DNA of 64,000 nt from Secundilactobacillus silagincola (GCF_002583405.1 NZ_BCMJ01000004.1:62001-126000), one strand, 5' to 3'; counted from the first letter of the stretch, positions 1 through 7,433 are shown. Notes: a model not told the origin generated them from the sequence alone. Translations and numbers: made by a program.

Positions 1-1
1 T

Positions 2-361
2 ACCAACGAAGATCTGGAAGACCGCGACTTCATCCTGCAATCCGGTGATTACGACCGTGATACTAAAGCGGCACTGGACTACTACGGTATTCAGCCAAAC
101 CTGATTCACTTCTCCATTGATGACCAGTCTATCGTTGCCATGGTGGAAGCCGGACTGGGATTGGGAATTCTGCCGGAACTAGCGTTGCAGAAAATCATTG
201 GAGATGTGGCCGTGTATCCGTTTGAGCATCCTTTCTACCGGTCAATTGGGCTGGCAACGTCGGCGGTGCAAGCGAAGGCACCTTCTACGCAGAAGATGAT
301 TGAGACGATTAAGGCGTTTGTGGGGAAGAAGTATCCGGAAGCGCTGTTGGTACGGAGTTAG
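2..361 (+). CDS. LysR-family transcriptional regulator, C-terminal part (5' end outside window)
   Basis: Only the last 119 residues are present, read in the frame that opens at base 2 and ends with TAG at 359-361. They look like the second half of a LysR effector-binding domain: a strand-helix stretch containing SIVAMVEAGLGLGILPELAL, which is the usual 'V..G.G...LP' signature of periplasmic-binding-like regulators, followed by a C-terminal helix. The DNA-binding domain is not in the window, so neither the ligand nor the target genes can be inferred. The gene is convergent with the next one and the two are separated by a strong hairpin. Family assignment is fairly sure; function is unknown. 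Confidence 0.8.
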   Translation, partial: TNEDLEDRDFILQSGDYDRDTKAALDYYGIQPNLIHFSIDDQSIVAMVEAGLGLGILPELALQKIIGDVAVYPFEHPFYRSIGLATSAVQAKAPSTQKMIETIKAFVGKKYPEALLVRS

Positions 362-396
362 TGTGGCGTTGATGTTATCTAGTGGAAACGTGCTCA

Positions 397-494
397 GTAG
401 CTCTGAGCCCTGCCATGTAACTGAAAAGAGTGAGTTTCCCCAAGTTCAGGAAACCCACTCTTTTCAGTTACACTCTGGGCTCAACCCGAGCTAC
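397..494. repeat. Structured repeat family D, copy D1 (also a likely bidirectional terminator)
   Basis: Three stacked stems can be read: GTAGCTC (397-403) with GAGCTAC (488-494), GAGCCC (405-410) with GGGCTC (477-482), and a long stem starting GTAAC (417-421) with GTTAC (467-471). They are separated by small internal loops (T/AACCC and TGCCAT/ACTCT). The same loops recur around different stem sequences at 41118-41216 and, less perfectly, at 27332-27445. The right arm overlaps the stop codon of the following minus-strand gene. Confidence 0.75.
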
Positions 495-1054
495 TTCACA
501 CTCTTAATTTTTCCCACCGCTATCGGCAACGTCACATGCTTATCATACTTCTCATTCAGATTACCACCCACTGTGTCAGGCAGCTTCACCGCATCCGGTA
601 CACCATGGATGTAAATGACCCGCTTATCTAAATCCAGATCGTCCGTGCCAAAAACTTTCTTAAATTGTGCTTTTAAATCAGCTAACGGTACGTGTTTGAC
701 ATATTTAAAGTGACCCTGATCATCAGAAACTGGATAAGTGTCGTTCGCAATATCCATCTGATGCGGTTCGGCGTCAAACGGCACCATCGTCGTACCAGAA
801 ACAGCTTCTGTCTCTGGCAAATCGACCACGCCATCATGATTCACATCCTGTGCCATGGTGGCTGGCTGCGCATCTTTGCCATCCGTGAAACCATGAAAAT
901 GTTCCCAATGCTGCATATTCTTTGGCGTATCGAACATCTCAACTTCAATGTGCAACGCATCGTCACTCACAGTGAATTCAGCGGTACCGTGTGGCTTGGT
1001 CCCAATGATTGCTTCATTCAGCGGTTTAATTTCCGCTACATACTTTTGAACCAT
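491..1054 (-). CDS. Uncharacterised protein with an EF-hand-like loop
   Basis: A 187-residue protein without signal peptide or membrane segment. The ATG at 1054 is chosen over an upstream in-frame TTG because GGAGG lies a few bases before it. Residues about 50-55 contain HWEHFHGF. Residues about 70-81 contain DVNHDGVVDLPE, which fits the calcium-binding D-x-N-x-D-G-x-x-D-x-x-E loop of EF-hand and dockerin proteins. The rest is acidic and predicted mostly beta. I do not recognise a family with a known role; the histidine cluster and the acidic loop suggest metal binding, which is inference. It stands alone, convergent with the LysR gene. Confidence 0.7.
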   Translation of the reverse strand: MVQKYVAEIKPLNEAIIGTKPHGTAEFTVSDDALHIEVEMFDTPKNMQHWEHFHGFTDGKDAQPATMAQDVNHDGVVDLPETEAVSGTTMVPFDAEPHQMDIANDTYPVSDDQGHFKYVKHVPLADLKAQFKKVFGTDDLDLDKRVIYIHGVPDAVKLPDTVGGNLNEKYDKHVTLPIAVGKIKSVK

Positions 1055-1178
1055 CGTTAACTCCTCCAATAATCAAATTTAAAAATTTAAAGTACTTATC
1101 CTACTCCAGCGCGTTTAGGATATAGGATGCCGCTCTTATTTTCAATTGATTAAGCTTAGAGAATTAATGGCTATATTT

Positions 1179-1213
1179 AAAAGCCTAGAGGCAAGACTCG
1201 TCTCTAGGCTTTT
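1179..1213 (-). terminator. Intrinsic terminator
   Basis: AAAAGCCTAGAG (1179-1190) pairs with CTCTAGGCTTTT (1202-1213). T-runs on both sides let it work in either direction. It lies between the 1370-1885 gene and the promoter region of the 491-1054 gene. Confidence 0.7.
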
Positions 1214-1250
1214 GGCTTACCCGGTTTGTTTTGGCAACTTTGCCTAAACG

Positions 1251-1369
1251 TGTTCAGGAGAGCAGAGACTTGCATCTAAGTCACTTCTGGCGGAACCCAC
1301 GTCAAAATACGACGTGCTTTCCGCCAGAAGCGCCTTAGACTCCAGTCTCTAATCGCTCTCCTTCACACT
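1251..1369 (-). repeat. Structured repeat family A, copy A1
   Basis: Read on the minus strand, the element starts directly after the TAG of the 1370-1885 gene with AGTGTGAAGGAGAG. It runs through AGAGAC...GACTAAGGCGC, a central hairpin, and back through AAGTCTCTGCTCTC to GAACACG. It shows the same architecture as the other A copies, but here the apical hairpin is TCAAAATACGACG-like rather than the common AAATCC/GGATTT hairpin. Confidence 0.75.
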
Positions 1370-1885
1370 CTAATCATCCAGCGCATCCACAATATCCTGC
1401 TTATCCAGCACCATGCCAATCGTATTCTGGAACATGTCATAATCCTTCATACTGACGATGACATAACGGCCGATACCCTCTTCCGTGATGAAGACAGGCT
1501 GAAAATCATACACATGCGCTAATAACTGCTTAGGCTGTTTCAACGCACTCATTGGCCGAATCAACGTTTCTTTTGGTGCAATCAGGTGCTTAAAGCGGTC
1601 TAGTTCCACGTTAATGAAGGTTGGCATTTCATCTGCGTCACCCTCAGGTAATGTTTCTTCCGGCTCAGGTAAATCTTCGTGATCCATCACCCGTTCCATC
1701 AGCAGTGTCCCAATCATTTCCCGTCCTCGAGTCAGAACGTCATAGATGGATTTGCCACCTACTGTATGATCAACTACTGGCATGTACATCTGGTAAGGCA
1801 GTTCTTCTCGTTCATCATGGCGAATTAAGCCAGAATAAGTGAGATACATTGGTGCAAGTGAATCTGCTGTATTAAAAAAGTCCAT
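1370..1885 (-). CDS. Protein with C-terminal Phd/YefM-like antitoxin segment
   Basis: 171 residues. The last third (about residues 105-155: LIRPMSALKQPKQLLAHVYDF, then PVFITEEGIGRYVIVSMKDYDMF) has the pattern of a Phd/YefM antitoxin fold: an 'S-e-l' strand, helix, 'p-v-f-i-T..G.g.yVv.s..dy' hairpin and helix. The first 100 residues, acidic in the middle, are not recognised. No toxin gene is adjacent. The ribosome-binding site (CGGGG) is weak, so the start is tentative. It could be a stand-alone DNA-binding regulator derived from an antitoxin. Repeat A1 begins right at its stop codon. Confidence 0.6.
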   Translation of the reverse strand: MDFFNTADSLAPMYLTYSGLIRHDEREELPYQMYMPVVDHTVGGKSIYDVLTRGREMIGTLLMERVMDHEDLPEPEETLPEGDADEMPTFINVELDRFKHLIAPKETLIRPMSALKQPKQLLAHVYDFQPVFITEEGIGRYVIVSMKDYDMFQNTIGMVLDKQDIVDALDD

Positions 1886-1923
1886 CGTGTTACCCCGTTT
1901 TCGTTTAATCGTTACAAGGATAA

Positions 1924-2295
1924 CTATGCGATGGACTTTGATTTAGTTAATCTGAATTTGAACCAGCTGGCATCGTTCCAACCACGACGCACGATATACG
2001 TGTAATGTGAATTGGAATTAAACCGACCAGAATTAAGTACCCAAGGGTAATTGGTTGAATAATGACCTAGCTTATAATGCGCGCCACGATGAATTTTATA
2101 GGTTTTGACTGATCGACTTTTATACATTGGATTAACAATCTTGATTTTCTGAACTTTGACCGTTTTTCTGATTGTCACCCAATGATTATGCACCCAATAA
2201 TCTGCCAAGGCATGCGCTGTCGTTTGGTGAAAGGACAATCCCGTACCAAGTGAAACAACAGCAATCAACAACGTTGCAATCTTTTTCTGATTCAT
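1924..2295 (-). CDS. Small secreted protein, basic
   Basis: 123 residues with a clear signal peptide (basic MNQKK start, hydrophobic stretch, likely cut after AHA near residue 30). The mature part is rich in Tyr, Trp, His, Lys and Arg and probably beta-stranded, like many short lactobacillus surface proteins that bind wall polymers. No cysteine, LPXTG or WxL motif is present, so attachment would be non-covalent. The Shine-Dalgarno AGAGGGGAT, nine bases before ATG, is complementary to the C-rich loops of the candidate small RNA at 23480-23728. Function unknown. Confidence 0.7.
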   Translation of the reverse strand: MNQKKIATLLIAVVSLGTGLSFHQTTAHALADYWVHNHWVTIRKTVKVQKIKIVNPMYKSRSVKTYKIHRGAHYKLGHYSTNYPWVLNSGRFNSNSHYTYIVRRGWNDASWFKFRLTKSKSIA

Positions 2296-2348
2296 TGTGT
2301 ATCCCCTCTATCTAATATATCTATCACTCAGTGTAGCACTTACCCATT

Positions 2349-2544
2349 AAAAAAGGCCCTCCCCTTAAATGGATAAGAGAAAAGGTCTCTTAGTTGGGTA
2401 ACAACCTCAGCACCACCAAAGTGGCCTGAAGTTCGCACAATCCAAAAGTGTGTCATCGTTTTGATGGCTACACGATCTATCCCACACAGCGAAAACGGTT
2501 TTAACCGTTGGCAAGACATGCTACCTATATCCCCTTAAAGAAGG
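2349..2544 (-). ncRNA. Structured non-coding RNA, about 196 nt, possibly 6S RNA
   Basis: Read on the minus strand, the two ends form a 17-pair closing stem (2528-2544 with about 2357-2375; two mismatches, several G-U pairs), followed at once by a T-run (complement of 2349-2354). Inside are a short hairpin AACGG/CCGTT on the 5' side, an apical hairpin GTGT..CATC/GATG..ACAC, and AAGAGA/TCTCTT on the 3' side. No convincing reading frame is present. A good promoter sits just upstream (2547-2574). A long rod with a central open region and this length fits 6S RNA, but the family could not be checked. Confidence 0.6.
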
Positions 2545-2546
2545 AA

Positions 2547-2574
2547 AATATACCCATAACGTTGGTACTGTCTA
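2547..2574 (-). promoter_or_regulatory. Promoter of the 2349-2544 RNA
   Basis: On the minus strand, TAGACA (2574-2569) and TATATT (2552-2547) are separated by 16 bases. This places the start near 2540-2544, exactly at the 5' arm of the closing stem. Confidence 0.6.
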
Positions 2575-2832
2575 TCGCCGACTGCACAGGTGTCTGCTTT
2601 TCGATTCTGCGCCCAGTGCTTGATGTATATATTGTTGGGGATTGTAACTCAGTCCGAACTATCTTTTATGGGTAAAATAGTTTAGATCATATTAATTTAA
2701 TGATGGTCTAACGACTCATCGTTAAAACCTTCTTTATTGTAGACTGAAAATCAGATTAAAGCTATCAAAGTCACTTAATTTGTGAAATTAATTTTAACGT
2801 TACCTATTTTGGCTGAAATATGTAAGCATACA
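2575..2832. other. Intergenic region without recognised gene
   Basis: AT-rich spacer between the candidate RNA promoter and the terminator of the DUF1659 operon. I see no ORF with a ribosome-binding site and no strong hairpin here. Confidence 0.4.
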
Positions 2833-2879
2833 AAGACTGCCCAGCACCGTCAAATAGTGACGTGGTGCTGGGCAGTCTT
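2833..2879 (-). terminator. Strong intrinsic terminator of the DUF1659 operon
   Basis: A 16-bp perfect arm, AAGACTGCCCAGCACC with GGTGCTGGGCAGTCTT, plus an inner GTCA/TGAC. It lies just after the miniprotein gene on the minus strand. Confidence 0.75.
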
Positions 2880-2897
2880 AACCTGTTCTACAACTCA

Positions 2898-3002
2898 CTA
2901 ACGAATCGACCAGATACTCAGTGCAATCATGATCAATTCCGTATTTTTCAGGTGCAGCGCCGCGTAAAAGACAAGCGCTGCGAGTATCACGTGTTGCTTC
3001 AT
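2898..3002 (-). CDS. 34-residue membrane miniprotein, third gene of the DUF1659-DUF2922 operon
   Basis: ATG at 3002 is preceded by GGGGGG at a spacing of eight bases and the frame ends at TAG 2898. The product, MKQHVILAALVFYAALHLKN followed by TELIMIALSIWSIR, has one hydrophobic helix with a short polar break and a basic end, so it is probably membrane-bound. In Bacillus and clostridia, DUF1659 and DUF2922 genes are often followed by a short YvrJ-type membrane peptide. Position and size make this the likely counterpart, though sequence similarity was not testable. It is too short for most gene finders. Confidence 0.55.
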   Translation of the reverse strand: MKQHVILAALVFYAALHLKNTELIMIALSIWSIR

Positions 3003-3057
3003 CAATATCGCCCCCCGACCGTTCATTGAGTAGAGAATAAATTGGGGGCGGTACTGG

Positions 3058-3291
3058 TTAGACTTTGTAGAGTTCTTGCGTAGTCGTCTTCACGTATGCG
3101 CCGCTGACCGCTGAATCGTAAAGGGTAACACCCTTCCGGCTAAAGAGGCCAAGCGTTGCAATGGCGTTCATCGCTTCGGCAATTGTTTCAGTCGTTAAAC
3201 CAGAAACCGCCTTTGGAAAACTGAAAGTGTGGACCTTTTCGTCTGAACCTTTGAAACGTAACTGCAATACTGTTTTTTCTTCGCTATTCAT
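3058..3291 (-). CDS. DUF2922-like small protein
   Basis: 77 residues beginning MNSEEKTVLQLRFKGSDEKV, with TFSFPKAVSGLTTETIAEAM in the middle and a C-terminal hairpin ending YVKTTTQELYKV. Length, the opening 'L.L.F....K...i.i..p...' pattern and the neighbour of DUF1659 type fit the DUF2922 family of Firmicutes. That family has no assigned function. AAAGGAG lies ahead of ATG. It is the middle gene of a three-gene operon. Confidence 0.7.
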   Translation of the reverse strand: MNSEEKTVLQLRFKGSDEKVHTFSFPKAVSGLTTETIAEAMNAIATLGLFSRKGVTLYDSAVSGAYVKTTTQELYKV

Positions 3292-3317
3292 GTTCTAATC
3301 TCCTTTAGATAAGTGGC

Positions 3318-3524
3318 TTAGGCAACTTGCGTCTTGTTATCGGTGGTGGTGACGTAGGCATTAAAGAATGATGTGCCGGTTAACTTCTCAATAACTGCGG
3401 CAAACTTTGTAATTTGGTCGTCAGAAGGCTTTTCAATCATGTTGTTGTAAGTGTAGCGAATCTTGTTGTCGTTTGCGTCAAGCATAACCAGAACCAGGTT
3501 AGTTTTATTCCAAGTAGTGTTCAT
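3318..3524 (-). CDS. DUF1659-like small protein
   Basis: 68 residues: MNTTWNKTNLVLVMLDANDN, then IRYTYNNMIEKPSDDQITKF and a last helix and strand. This matches the size and 'k..L.l.f..g.......t..n.....sd..i..f...i..L' pattern of DUF1659, a family of unknown function normally paired with DUF2922. GGAGAG precedes ATG. It is the first gene of the operon and divergent from the HicB-like gene; the 175-bp gap holds both promoters. Confidence 0.7.
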   Translation of the reverse strand: MNTTWNKTNLVLVMLDANDNKIRYTYNNMIEKPSDDQITKFAAVIEKLTGTSFFNAYVTTTDNKTQVA

Positions 3525-3626
3525 ATTAATCTCTCCAGTAAGTTAGTTTTGTAAGTGTTGGCCAACGCCCTACACTTATACAAACAAATCAGCTCACCAA
3601 AGTGTCAACCGCAATTTGGAAAAATT

Positions 3627-3655
3627 TTGAAATTAGCGCGAATCTTCGGTAGAAT
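3627..3655 (+). promoter_or_regulatory. Promoter of the HicB-like gene
   Basis: TTGAAA (3627-3632), 17-base spacer, TAGAAT (3650-3655). The start would fall about 35 bases before the Shine-Dalgarno AGGAGG. Confidence 0.65.
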
Positions 3656-3700
3656 GGAGAGGATGATTTAAATCGTAACTTAAATTCAGGAGGCTATTTC

Positions 3701-3967
3701 ATGGCTCAACGGCTTGTATATCCAGCAATCTTTGACCCAACAGTAATGATTAACCGTGTTCAGATCACGGTTCCGGATGTACCCGGTGTAAAAGTAATGG
3801 GTACAACAAACGAACAAGCGGCGCAAAAGGCGGCGGAAGCGGTCGGTAAGGAGCTGGTAAAATCAAACGATGAATTACCGGTACCAAGCACACCAGGTGA
3901 ACTGAAAACAAAACCGGGCCAGACCGTAAGTTTTATTGTGTTGGATTTGGATGAGTACAGAAAATAG
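3701..3967 (+). CDS. HicB-family antitoxin-like protein without a HicA partner
   Basis: 88 residues. The first 50 fit the HicB RNase-H-like fold: VYPAIFDPTVMINRVQITVP, then DVPGVKVMGTTNEQAAQKAA, the usual 'yPaif......y.v.fPDlpG..t.G.t.eeA...A' pattern. It lacks the C-terminal helix-turn-helix or ribbon-helix-helix that most HicB antitoxins carry, and no HicA-type mRNA interferase lies on either side. Such solitary HicB proteins are common in lactobacilli; their role is unclear. AGGAGG lies nine bases before ATG. Repeat A2 begins immediately after its stop codon. Confidence 0.75.
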   Translation: MAQRLVYPAIFDPTVMINRVQITVPDVPGVKVMGTTNEQAAQKAAEAVGKELVKSNDELPVPSTPGELKTKPGQTVSFIVLDLDEYRK

Positions 3968-4092
3968 AGTGTGAAAACAAGCGTTTAGAGAGTGGAGAAT
4001 AAGGCACAGGCGACGGAAATCCCGGTTTTGGATTTCTGTTGGCTGTGCCTTATTTGCAACTCTCTGCTTGTTTGAACACGTTTCAGCAATGT
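3968..4092 (+). repeat. Structured repeat family A, copy A2
   Basis: Starts right after the TAG of the HicB-like gene with AGTGTGAAAACAAGCG. Paired arms are CAAGC/GCTTG, AGAGAGT/ACTCTCT, AATAAGGCACAG/CTGTGCCTTATT and AAATCC/GGATTT, ending with GAACACGTTTCAGCAAT. Confidence 0.8.
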
Positions 4093-4096
4093 AAAC

Positions 4097-4148
4097 AACA
4101 AACACCATATAACCGTTAGATCAAACTAACGGTCATATGGTGTTTGTT
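4097..4148. terminator. Bidirectional hairpin
   Basis: AACAAACACCATAT (from 4097) pairs with ATATGGTGTTTGTT (ending 4148), and the inner ACCGTTAG with CTAACGGT. It lies directly downstream of repeat A2. Confidence 0.65.
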
Positions 4149-4255
4149 GATTTATATGTAACATTGCCGCTTAGCTTACCAGCCAAATTAATTGAAATTA
4201 AACCCACATTAAGTCATGCTAATGACGTAAATCCAAGATAGAGAGGTAATCAAAA

Positions 4256-4540
4256 ATGGACACATATACACTGTCGAACTTTTACAAACATCAACGCACT
4301 ATCTTTGAAACCTTAGACAAGGCCAAGAAACCTATTGAGATTACTACTGTGAAAACTAAATCTAACGGTGCAAATAAAGGTTATGTATTAATGTCCAAAG
4401 ATGTGTATCAGCAATTAATAGCAACCCAAGATAAACAGTTACGACAAGCAGAGTTAGACATTCGTAGTTATGCGTTAAACCATAATCCCAAGGTACCAGC
4501 AAATAAAGATGAGATGGAAAAGTGGCTTAGTAAGGATTGA
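4256..4540 (+). CDS. Phd/YefM-like antitoxin, apparently orphan
   Basis: 94 residues. MDTYTLSNFYKHQRTIFETL and GYVLMSKDVYQQLIATQDKQ give the order expected for a type II antitoxin of the Phd/YefM fold: beta strand, helix, beta hairpin ending 'yvl.s..dy..l', then a long helix and a disordered tail. No RelE/YoeB-type gene follows; only 70 bases separate it from the convergent guanine deaminase, so the toxin has been lost or never existed. AGAGAGG precedes ATG. It could act as a repressor or as an antidote to an unlinked toxin. Confidence 0.6.
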   Translation: MDTYTLSNFYKHQRTIFETLDKAKKPIEITTVKTKSNGANKGYVLMSKDVYQQLIATQDKQLRQAELDIRSYALNHNPKVPANKDEMEKWLSKD

Positions 4541-4610
4541 TGATATGGTTTCCTGTAAAATAAAAGACACCTCAAAGTGAGATGCCCTTTTATACGTCAA
4601 AAGCTCACAG

Positions 4611-5951
4611 TTATTTAACCCGTTCTCCCTGCACATACACCTGATCAATATCCGCCTTACTAGTCTGATACATCAGCTTCTCGAAAATATTATCTGAAGT
4701 CTCCGTTTGAAAATCGTTTTGAAGCGAAACCACCTGCATATCGGCCAAATATCCTTCAGCAATCTTCCCGGTCTGCAGGTGCAAACTCTCAGCACCACCC
4801 CGTGTAGCCAGGTAAAAGGCTGTTTTCACACTGAGCGCGCTATCCGCAACACCACGCTTATCAGCAGGTAATTGATTATCCACCCCATCTTGTAACATCC
4901 GTGACGACATCACCGCTTGCCTCATATTTTGATAGAGACTTGGTGAATAACCACCAGAAATATCCGTTCCAAGCCCAGTTTTAACGTGATGTGTCAACAC
5001 TCGCTTTACGGGCAAAACGGCATTACCAAAGTACACATTTGAGATTGGGCAATGTGCCACTGCAACACCCTGCTTTTCAAAGAGTTGATAATCGTGATCA
5101 GTGAGTTTTGTGCCGTGTGCCATCACAGACTTATCCGTCAACAGACCATAGTGATCCAAAACCTCGGCATCGCGCATGTGGTAGTGTTCCAATGCATAGC
5201 CGCTCTCCCAGTCACTTTCACTGCAATGTGATTGTACTGGTAAGTCATATTTACGAGCCAGATCACCCAGCCCTTTAAGGCTGTCAGGGGTACAGCTAGG
5301 AACGAAGCGCGGTGTGATGACGGGAGTCTGTTTGAGGTCAGTAGTTTGATTCAGTTCATTTAGTTGCTGGATAAATTGTTCGGTTTGGTCAACAGCAACT
5401 TGTGCTGAGGCATCCTGATAATAATCGGGTGTCTGGTCTGGGTTATCCATGGCAACTTTACCGATGAATCCCCGCTGACCGTGCTGGATGCAAGCTTTTG
5501 CAAGTTCCAAGTTGGCAGTGTTATGAATCGTGCCAAAGTAGAGTACAGTAGTCGTCCCATTTGCCAGTAGTTCTTGCACCAGATCATTGTAAACTGTTTT
5601 AGCGAAGTCCAGGTCTTGATACTTAGCCTCTAATGGGAAGGTGTACGTATCAAGCCATTCGTTTAGTGGTCGATCTAACGCTAACCCAGCATTGGGCCAC
5701 TGCGGTGCATGGACGTGCAGATCAATGAAGCCGGGTAAAATGTATTGATTCGGACGCAATGTAGTTAAGGTGTCGTTAGCCTGTGCGATTTGTTTGATAG
5801 CCGCATAATCTGAATCGCTAGGCTCGATAATGCGAGCAATGTAGCCACTGTCGTCTAGACAAATTAATTGCTGCGCTTGGTAACTAACTTCCGTTTGCGC
5901 CAAGGGTGAAAAGTTCGCCCCTTCGATAATCTTTGAATAAGAAATGATCAT
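4611..5951 (-). CDS. guaD: Guanine deaminase (amidohydrolase family)
   Basis: 446 residues, the normal length. It converts guanine to xanthine and ammonia in the cytoplasm, for purine salvage and nitrogen supply. Metal-site motifs are in order: GFIDLHVHAPQ near residue 75, QSHCSESDWESGY near 240, the AHGTKL strand near 275 and GLGTDISGGYSPSLYQN near 330. The 'HVHAPQ...G..LD.PL..WL...TFP.E' stretch is typical of GuaD rather than of other amidohydrolases. The ATG at 5951 has GAGG four bases upstream. It is a single-gene unit with no purine transporter next to it. Confidence 0.85.
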   Translation of the reverse strand: MIISYSKIIEGANFSPLAQTEVSYQAQQLICLDDSGYIARIIEPSDSDYAAIKQIAQANDTLTTLRPNQYILPGFIDLHVHAPQWPNAGLALDRPLNEWLDTYTFPLEAKYQDLDFAKTVYNDLVQELLANGTTTVLYFGTIHNTANLELAKACIQHGQRGFIGKVAMDNPDQTPDYYQDASAQVAVDQTEQFIQQLNELNQTTDLKQTPVITPRFVPSCTPDSLKGLGDLARKYDLPVQSHCSESDWESGYALEHYHMRDAEVLDHYGLLTDKSVMAHGTKLTDHDYQLFEKQGVAVAHCPISNVYFGNAVLPVKRVLTHHVKTGLGTDISGGYSPSLYQNMRQAVMSSRMLQDGVDNQLPADKRGVADSALSVKTAFYLATRGGAESLHLQTGKIAEGYLADMQVVSLQNDFQTETSDNIFEKLMYQTSKADIDQVYVQGERVK

Positions 5952-6041
5952 GCACCTCGCTTGGTTGATTTTTATTTTTCACGAACTATAATCCACTATT
6001 TAAAAATATCATTCGTGTAATCGATGAATTCATTATACACC

Positions 6042-6084
6042 AAAAAAGGTATCGAGATTTGTCATCACAATCTCGATACCTTTT
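6042..6084. terminator. Intrinsic terminator
   Basis: AAAAAAGGTATCGAGATT pairs with AATCTCGATACCTTTT, with T-runs on both sides. It lies just downstream of the minus-strand flavin oxidoreductase gene. Confidence 0.75.
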
Positions 6085-6098
6085 ACATTAACATTGTA

Positions 6099-7232
6099 TT
6101 AAAGATTTTCTTGACCTGGGAGCGGAGGTAGTGGACTACCTGGTGTAGTAAACCACTTGATGAGATGATTCTTCAGACCTAATTTATCAACACGATCCTT
6201 GGTGATTGTCGTGTGGATTTCATCCGACTTACCAGCCAGAATTTTGCCAGCAAATTCCGGTTCAATCAGTGCCTGACGACCAATAGCCACAATGTCACCA
6301 TAGTCTAGTGCTTTTTCCGCGGTGTCTTTGCCAAAAACATTTGCAACAACGATGGTCTTTACGCGATCACCAACAGTCTTTTTAACTAATTGACCAATAC
6401 TCTCACTGCCACCCTGAGGTTTTTCATCGTAAGATCTCACAAGAGAGGTGTGAATATAATCAATATCATAGTCAGCGATTTTATCGATGAGCTGCAATGA
6501 GTCTTTGATCGTATACCCAATATTTTCGCCATGAATCTCTTCTGGTGAAACTCGATAACCGATAATAAAGCCATCTTTAACTGCATCTTTAGCAGCATCA
6601 ACTACCGCTTTGGTAACAGCTAACGGGAAGTTCATCCGTTTCTCTAGACTACCACCCCAATGATCGGTGCGGTGATTTGAATACGCGGAGAAAAACTGTT
6701 GTAACAGATAATGATTGGCACCATGAATCTCGACGCCATCAAAGCCTGCTTCAATTGCCCGGGTTGTTGCCGCGCCAAAGTCAGCGATAATTTGCCGAAT
6801 TTGTGCATCGGTTAGCTCCTCTGGCGTGTAATCTAACCACGGAAAGTTCATTTTACTTGGTGCATATGAATGCCCATTCAATTTTTGTGCCGTAACTGCC
6901 TCCCGACCACCATGATGCAGCTGAAGAATGGCTTTGTTGCCATCTTTTTTCAAGGCGTTAGCTAACTTCTTTAGTCCAGGTAGGTTTTCATCACGGTCAG
7001 CACCAATTTGTAGATCGTACGCTTTTCCACCTTCACTGACGTATGAAGCACCGGTAATGATCAGCCCTGCAACTTTGGAACGCATCGAGTAGAAGTTTAA
7101 AGCATCTTCACCGATATCGCCGTTTTCTTCAGCCTCATTAATCACCATCGGCGACATTGCAGTTCGTGTTTTGATAGTAGCACTATGTTTAAAGACAAGT
7201 GGTGTGGTTAATTTGTCATTATTATCTGACAT
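6099..7232 (-). CDS. NADH:flavin oxidoreductase, old yellow enzyme family
   Basis: 377 residues forming a single FMN-binding TIM barrel, without the Fe-S and FAD domains of 2,4-dienoyl-CoA reductases. Recognisable motifs are AILQLHHGGREA (substrate site), GFDGVEIHGANHYLLQQF (the catalytic H-x-x-N/H region near residue 165-180), SNHRTDHWGGSLEKRM and the phosphate-binding loop near GDIVAIGRQALIEP. Members reduce activated C=C bonds of enones and related electrophiles; the true substrate is unknown. It is divergent from a TetR-type regulator and is probably its target, as in other electrophile-responsive pairs. That link is inferred from position. Confidence 0.85.
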   Translation of the reverse strand: MSDNNDKLTTPLVFKHSATIKTRTAMSPMVINEAEENGDIGEDALNFYSMRSKVAGLIITGASYVSEGGKAYDLQIGADRDENLPGLKKLANALKKDGNKAILQLHHGGREAVTAQKLNGHSYAPSKMNFPWLDYTPEELTDAQIRQIIADFGAATTRAIEAGFDGVEIHGANHYLLQQFFSAYSNHRTDHWGGSLEKRMNFPLAVTKAVVDAAKDAVKDGFIIGYRVSPEEIHGENIGYTIKDSLQLIDKIADYDIDYIHTSLVRSYDEKPQGGSESIGQLVKKTVGDRVKTIVVANVFGKDTAEKALDYGDIVAIGRQALIEPEFAGKILAGKSDEIHTTITKDRVDKLGLKNHLIKWFTTPGSPLPPLPGQENL

Positions 7233-7350
7233 TTCTAAAATCCTCCTAAAGATATAAAATCGTTTTCAGTAAAGTGCTTGTGTTTTTTTGCACATGAATT
7301 TCCAAAAAAACTTCACTCTTACATTCACTACAGTGGAAAATCATATAAAC

Positions 7351-7388
7351 GTAAGCGCTTTACTTACTTTTATGTTACTTGCTATAAT
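7351..7388 (+). promoter_or_regulatory. Promoter of the TetR gene with an overlapping GTAAGCGCTTTAC dyad
   Basis: A perfect TATAAT lies at 7383-7388 with a weak TTACTT 17 bases upstream. The partial palindrome GTAAGCGCTTTAC (7351-7363) covers the -35 region. It could be the TetR operator or a weak catabolite-response element; related half-sites AGTAAAG occur near 7269. Confidence 0.5.
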
Positions 7389-7433
7389 GACCTCATTCAA
7401 TACGTGCGACGTCACATAAAAGGAGAATCTGTG

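Noticed and set aside
300-614. 104-codon frame on the plus strand
   Set aside because: Overlaps the LysR end, repeat D1 and the convergent gene, without a ribosome site.
2575-2832. Extension of the 2349-2544 RNA or another RNA gene upstream
   Set aside because: No promoter, terminator or clear stem was found in this stretch.
4545-4580. Start of a toxin gene after the YefM-like antitoxin
   Set aside because: The frame MVSCKIKDTSK stops after 11 codons and has no toxin similarity.
7351-7363. Catabolite-response element before the TetR gene
   Set aside because: GTAAGCGCTTTAC lacks the terminal CA and T of the CcpA consensus; a regulator dyad is equally likely, so it is only noted within the promoter entry.
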